This document shows positions 63,668-64,000 of a stretch of DNA of 64,000 bases, in pieces. The stretch is from TMP-86 sp039807285 (lineage in GTDB: Bacteria; Pseudomonadota; Gammaproteobacteria; Steroidobacterales; Steroidobacteraceae). The position numbers and the translations under genes are program-made. The stretch is from the NCBI GenBank assembly GCA_044226785.1, contig JBGAGK010000005.1, positions 1-64,000 on the forward strand, written 5' to 3'. Position 1 is the stretch's first letter. Each line of letters opens with the position of its first letter. Below the pieces are notes generated by a model that was given only the letters and a program-made list of their open reading frames with translations, did no database searches and had not been told where the DNA came from.

Positions 63668-63692
63668 ATTCACCGCACAAGCTGCGGTGAAT
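63668..63692. repeat. perfect 10-bp inverted repeat upstream of fic
   Basis: ATTCACCGCA (63668-63677) and TGCGGTGAAT (63683-63692) are exact complements with a 5-bp spacer, 39 bp before the Fic start codon. It is a good candidate operator; no U-run follows. Confidence 0.65.
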
Positions 63693-63701
63693 GACTTGCG
63701 T

Positions 63702-63732
63702 ATGCGGGGATTGTTCTCCATAATCTCCGCAT
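63702..63732. repeat. 11-bp inverted repeat overlapping the fic start codon
   Basis: ATGCGGGGATT (63702-63712) and AATCTCCGCAT (63722-63732) pair at 10 of 11 positions around a 9-bp spacer. The right arm includes the first two bases of the Fic start codon, so it could be an operator or an mRNA hairpin that hides the start. Confidence 0.55.
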
Positions 63733-64000
63733 GAATAGCGGCGATTACAAGTACATCTGGCAGACCTGCGACTGGCCGGCTTGGCGGTTCGACCTGGCGG
63801 CACTGGCTGGACTCATGGCCGAGGTCAGTCGCGCCCAGGGGTTGTTGATGGGTCGCCTGGCCGACGTCGGCATGGCCTTGCGTGACCAGGCGAGCCTCGC
63901 GGCGCTCACCGAGGACGTGGTCAAGACCAGCGAGATCGAGGGCGAGCAGCTCAACGTCGAGTCCGTGCGCTCGTCCATCGCCCGCAGGCTGGGCGTGGAC
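63731..64000 (+). CDS. Fic-family protein with DUF4172 N-terminus (3' end outside window)
   Basis: The frame runs from ATG 63731 to the window end, 90 residues. YIWQTCDWPAWRFD and LMAEVSRAQGLLMGRL are the DUF4172 opening, and EDVVKTSEIEGEQLNVESVRSSIARRLG contains the class II inhibitory motif [S/T]xxxE[G/N] (TSEIEG) that blocks AMP transfer in Fic enzymes. The catalytic HPFx[D/E]GN loop lies beyond the window. Such proteins AMPylate target proteins. Confidence 0.85.
   Translation, partial: MNSGDYKYIWQTCDWPAWRFDLAALAGLMAEVSRAQGLLMGRLADVGMALRDQASLAALTEDVVKTSEIEGEQLNVESVRSSIARRLGVD

Overview
The window reads as one 64-kb stretch of a GC-rich gammaproteobacterial chromosome. The housekeeping half keeps an order known from the Xanthomonadales/Nevskiales side of that class: fur-recN-nadK-hrcA-grpE-dnaK-dnaJ-dapB-carA-carB-greA, then yhbY, ftsH-folP-glmM-tpiA-secG-tRNA-Leu and a complete nuoA-N operon. 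The exact genus is inference.

Accessory left arm (1-24561). A first set on the + strand holds the C-terminal part of a TonB-dependent receptor, a TPR-sulfotransferase fusion, an MFS transporter and an NCS1 permease, the last three joined by 8-nt gene overlaps. It is followed by scattered genes: a flavodoxin-like protein, a PQQ-type sugar dehydrogenase lipoprotein, a hotdog thioesterase, a non-pyrrolysine MttB-family methyltransferase, an exported amidohydrolase, an EntS-like MFS exporter, and a translationally coupled rhodanese/TlpA-like pair. An initiator tRNA separates these from a compact five-gene minus-strand operon: TonB-dependent receptor, NCS1 permease, HyuA-like and HyuB-like subunits of an ATP-dependent ring-opening amidohydrolase, and a class III aminotransferase. 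A divergent LysR regulator faces it. Together they look like a self-contained route for a cyclic amide, imide or lactam: outer-membrane uptake, inner-membrane uptake, ATP-driven ring opening, then transamination of the amino acid released. A 19-bp palindrome sits on the LysR -10 and about 64 bp upstream of the inferred operon start, as expected for a LysR-type operator.

Housekeeping core (24580-60682). The respiratory complex I operon (nuoA-N) is intact and mostly coupled by overlapping start and stop codons. The heat-shock block carries an hrcA gene but no visible CIRCE. Instead, grpE, dnaK and ftsH each have a sigma32-type promoter with the same 13-nt spacing. carAB-greA, dapB, nadK, recN, fur, bamE, rnfH-ratA and smpB complete this part.

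Accessory right arm (60683-64000). Directly after smpB lies an IS200/IS605-type element, then a tmRNA gene whose tag frame (ANEDNYALAA) and 3' tRNA-like end are clear but whose 5' acceptor/D-arm end cannot be found; the element occupies that position. Beyond the tmRNA terminator are a DUF1778-GNAT toxin-antitoxin pair with a palindromic operator, a truncated IS66 element, an inverted 21-nt copy of the tmRNA T-arm, and the start of a DUF4172/Fic AMPylase preceded by two long inverted repeats. This is typical of an integration hot spot at ssrA.
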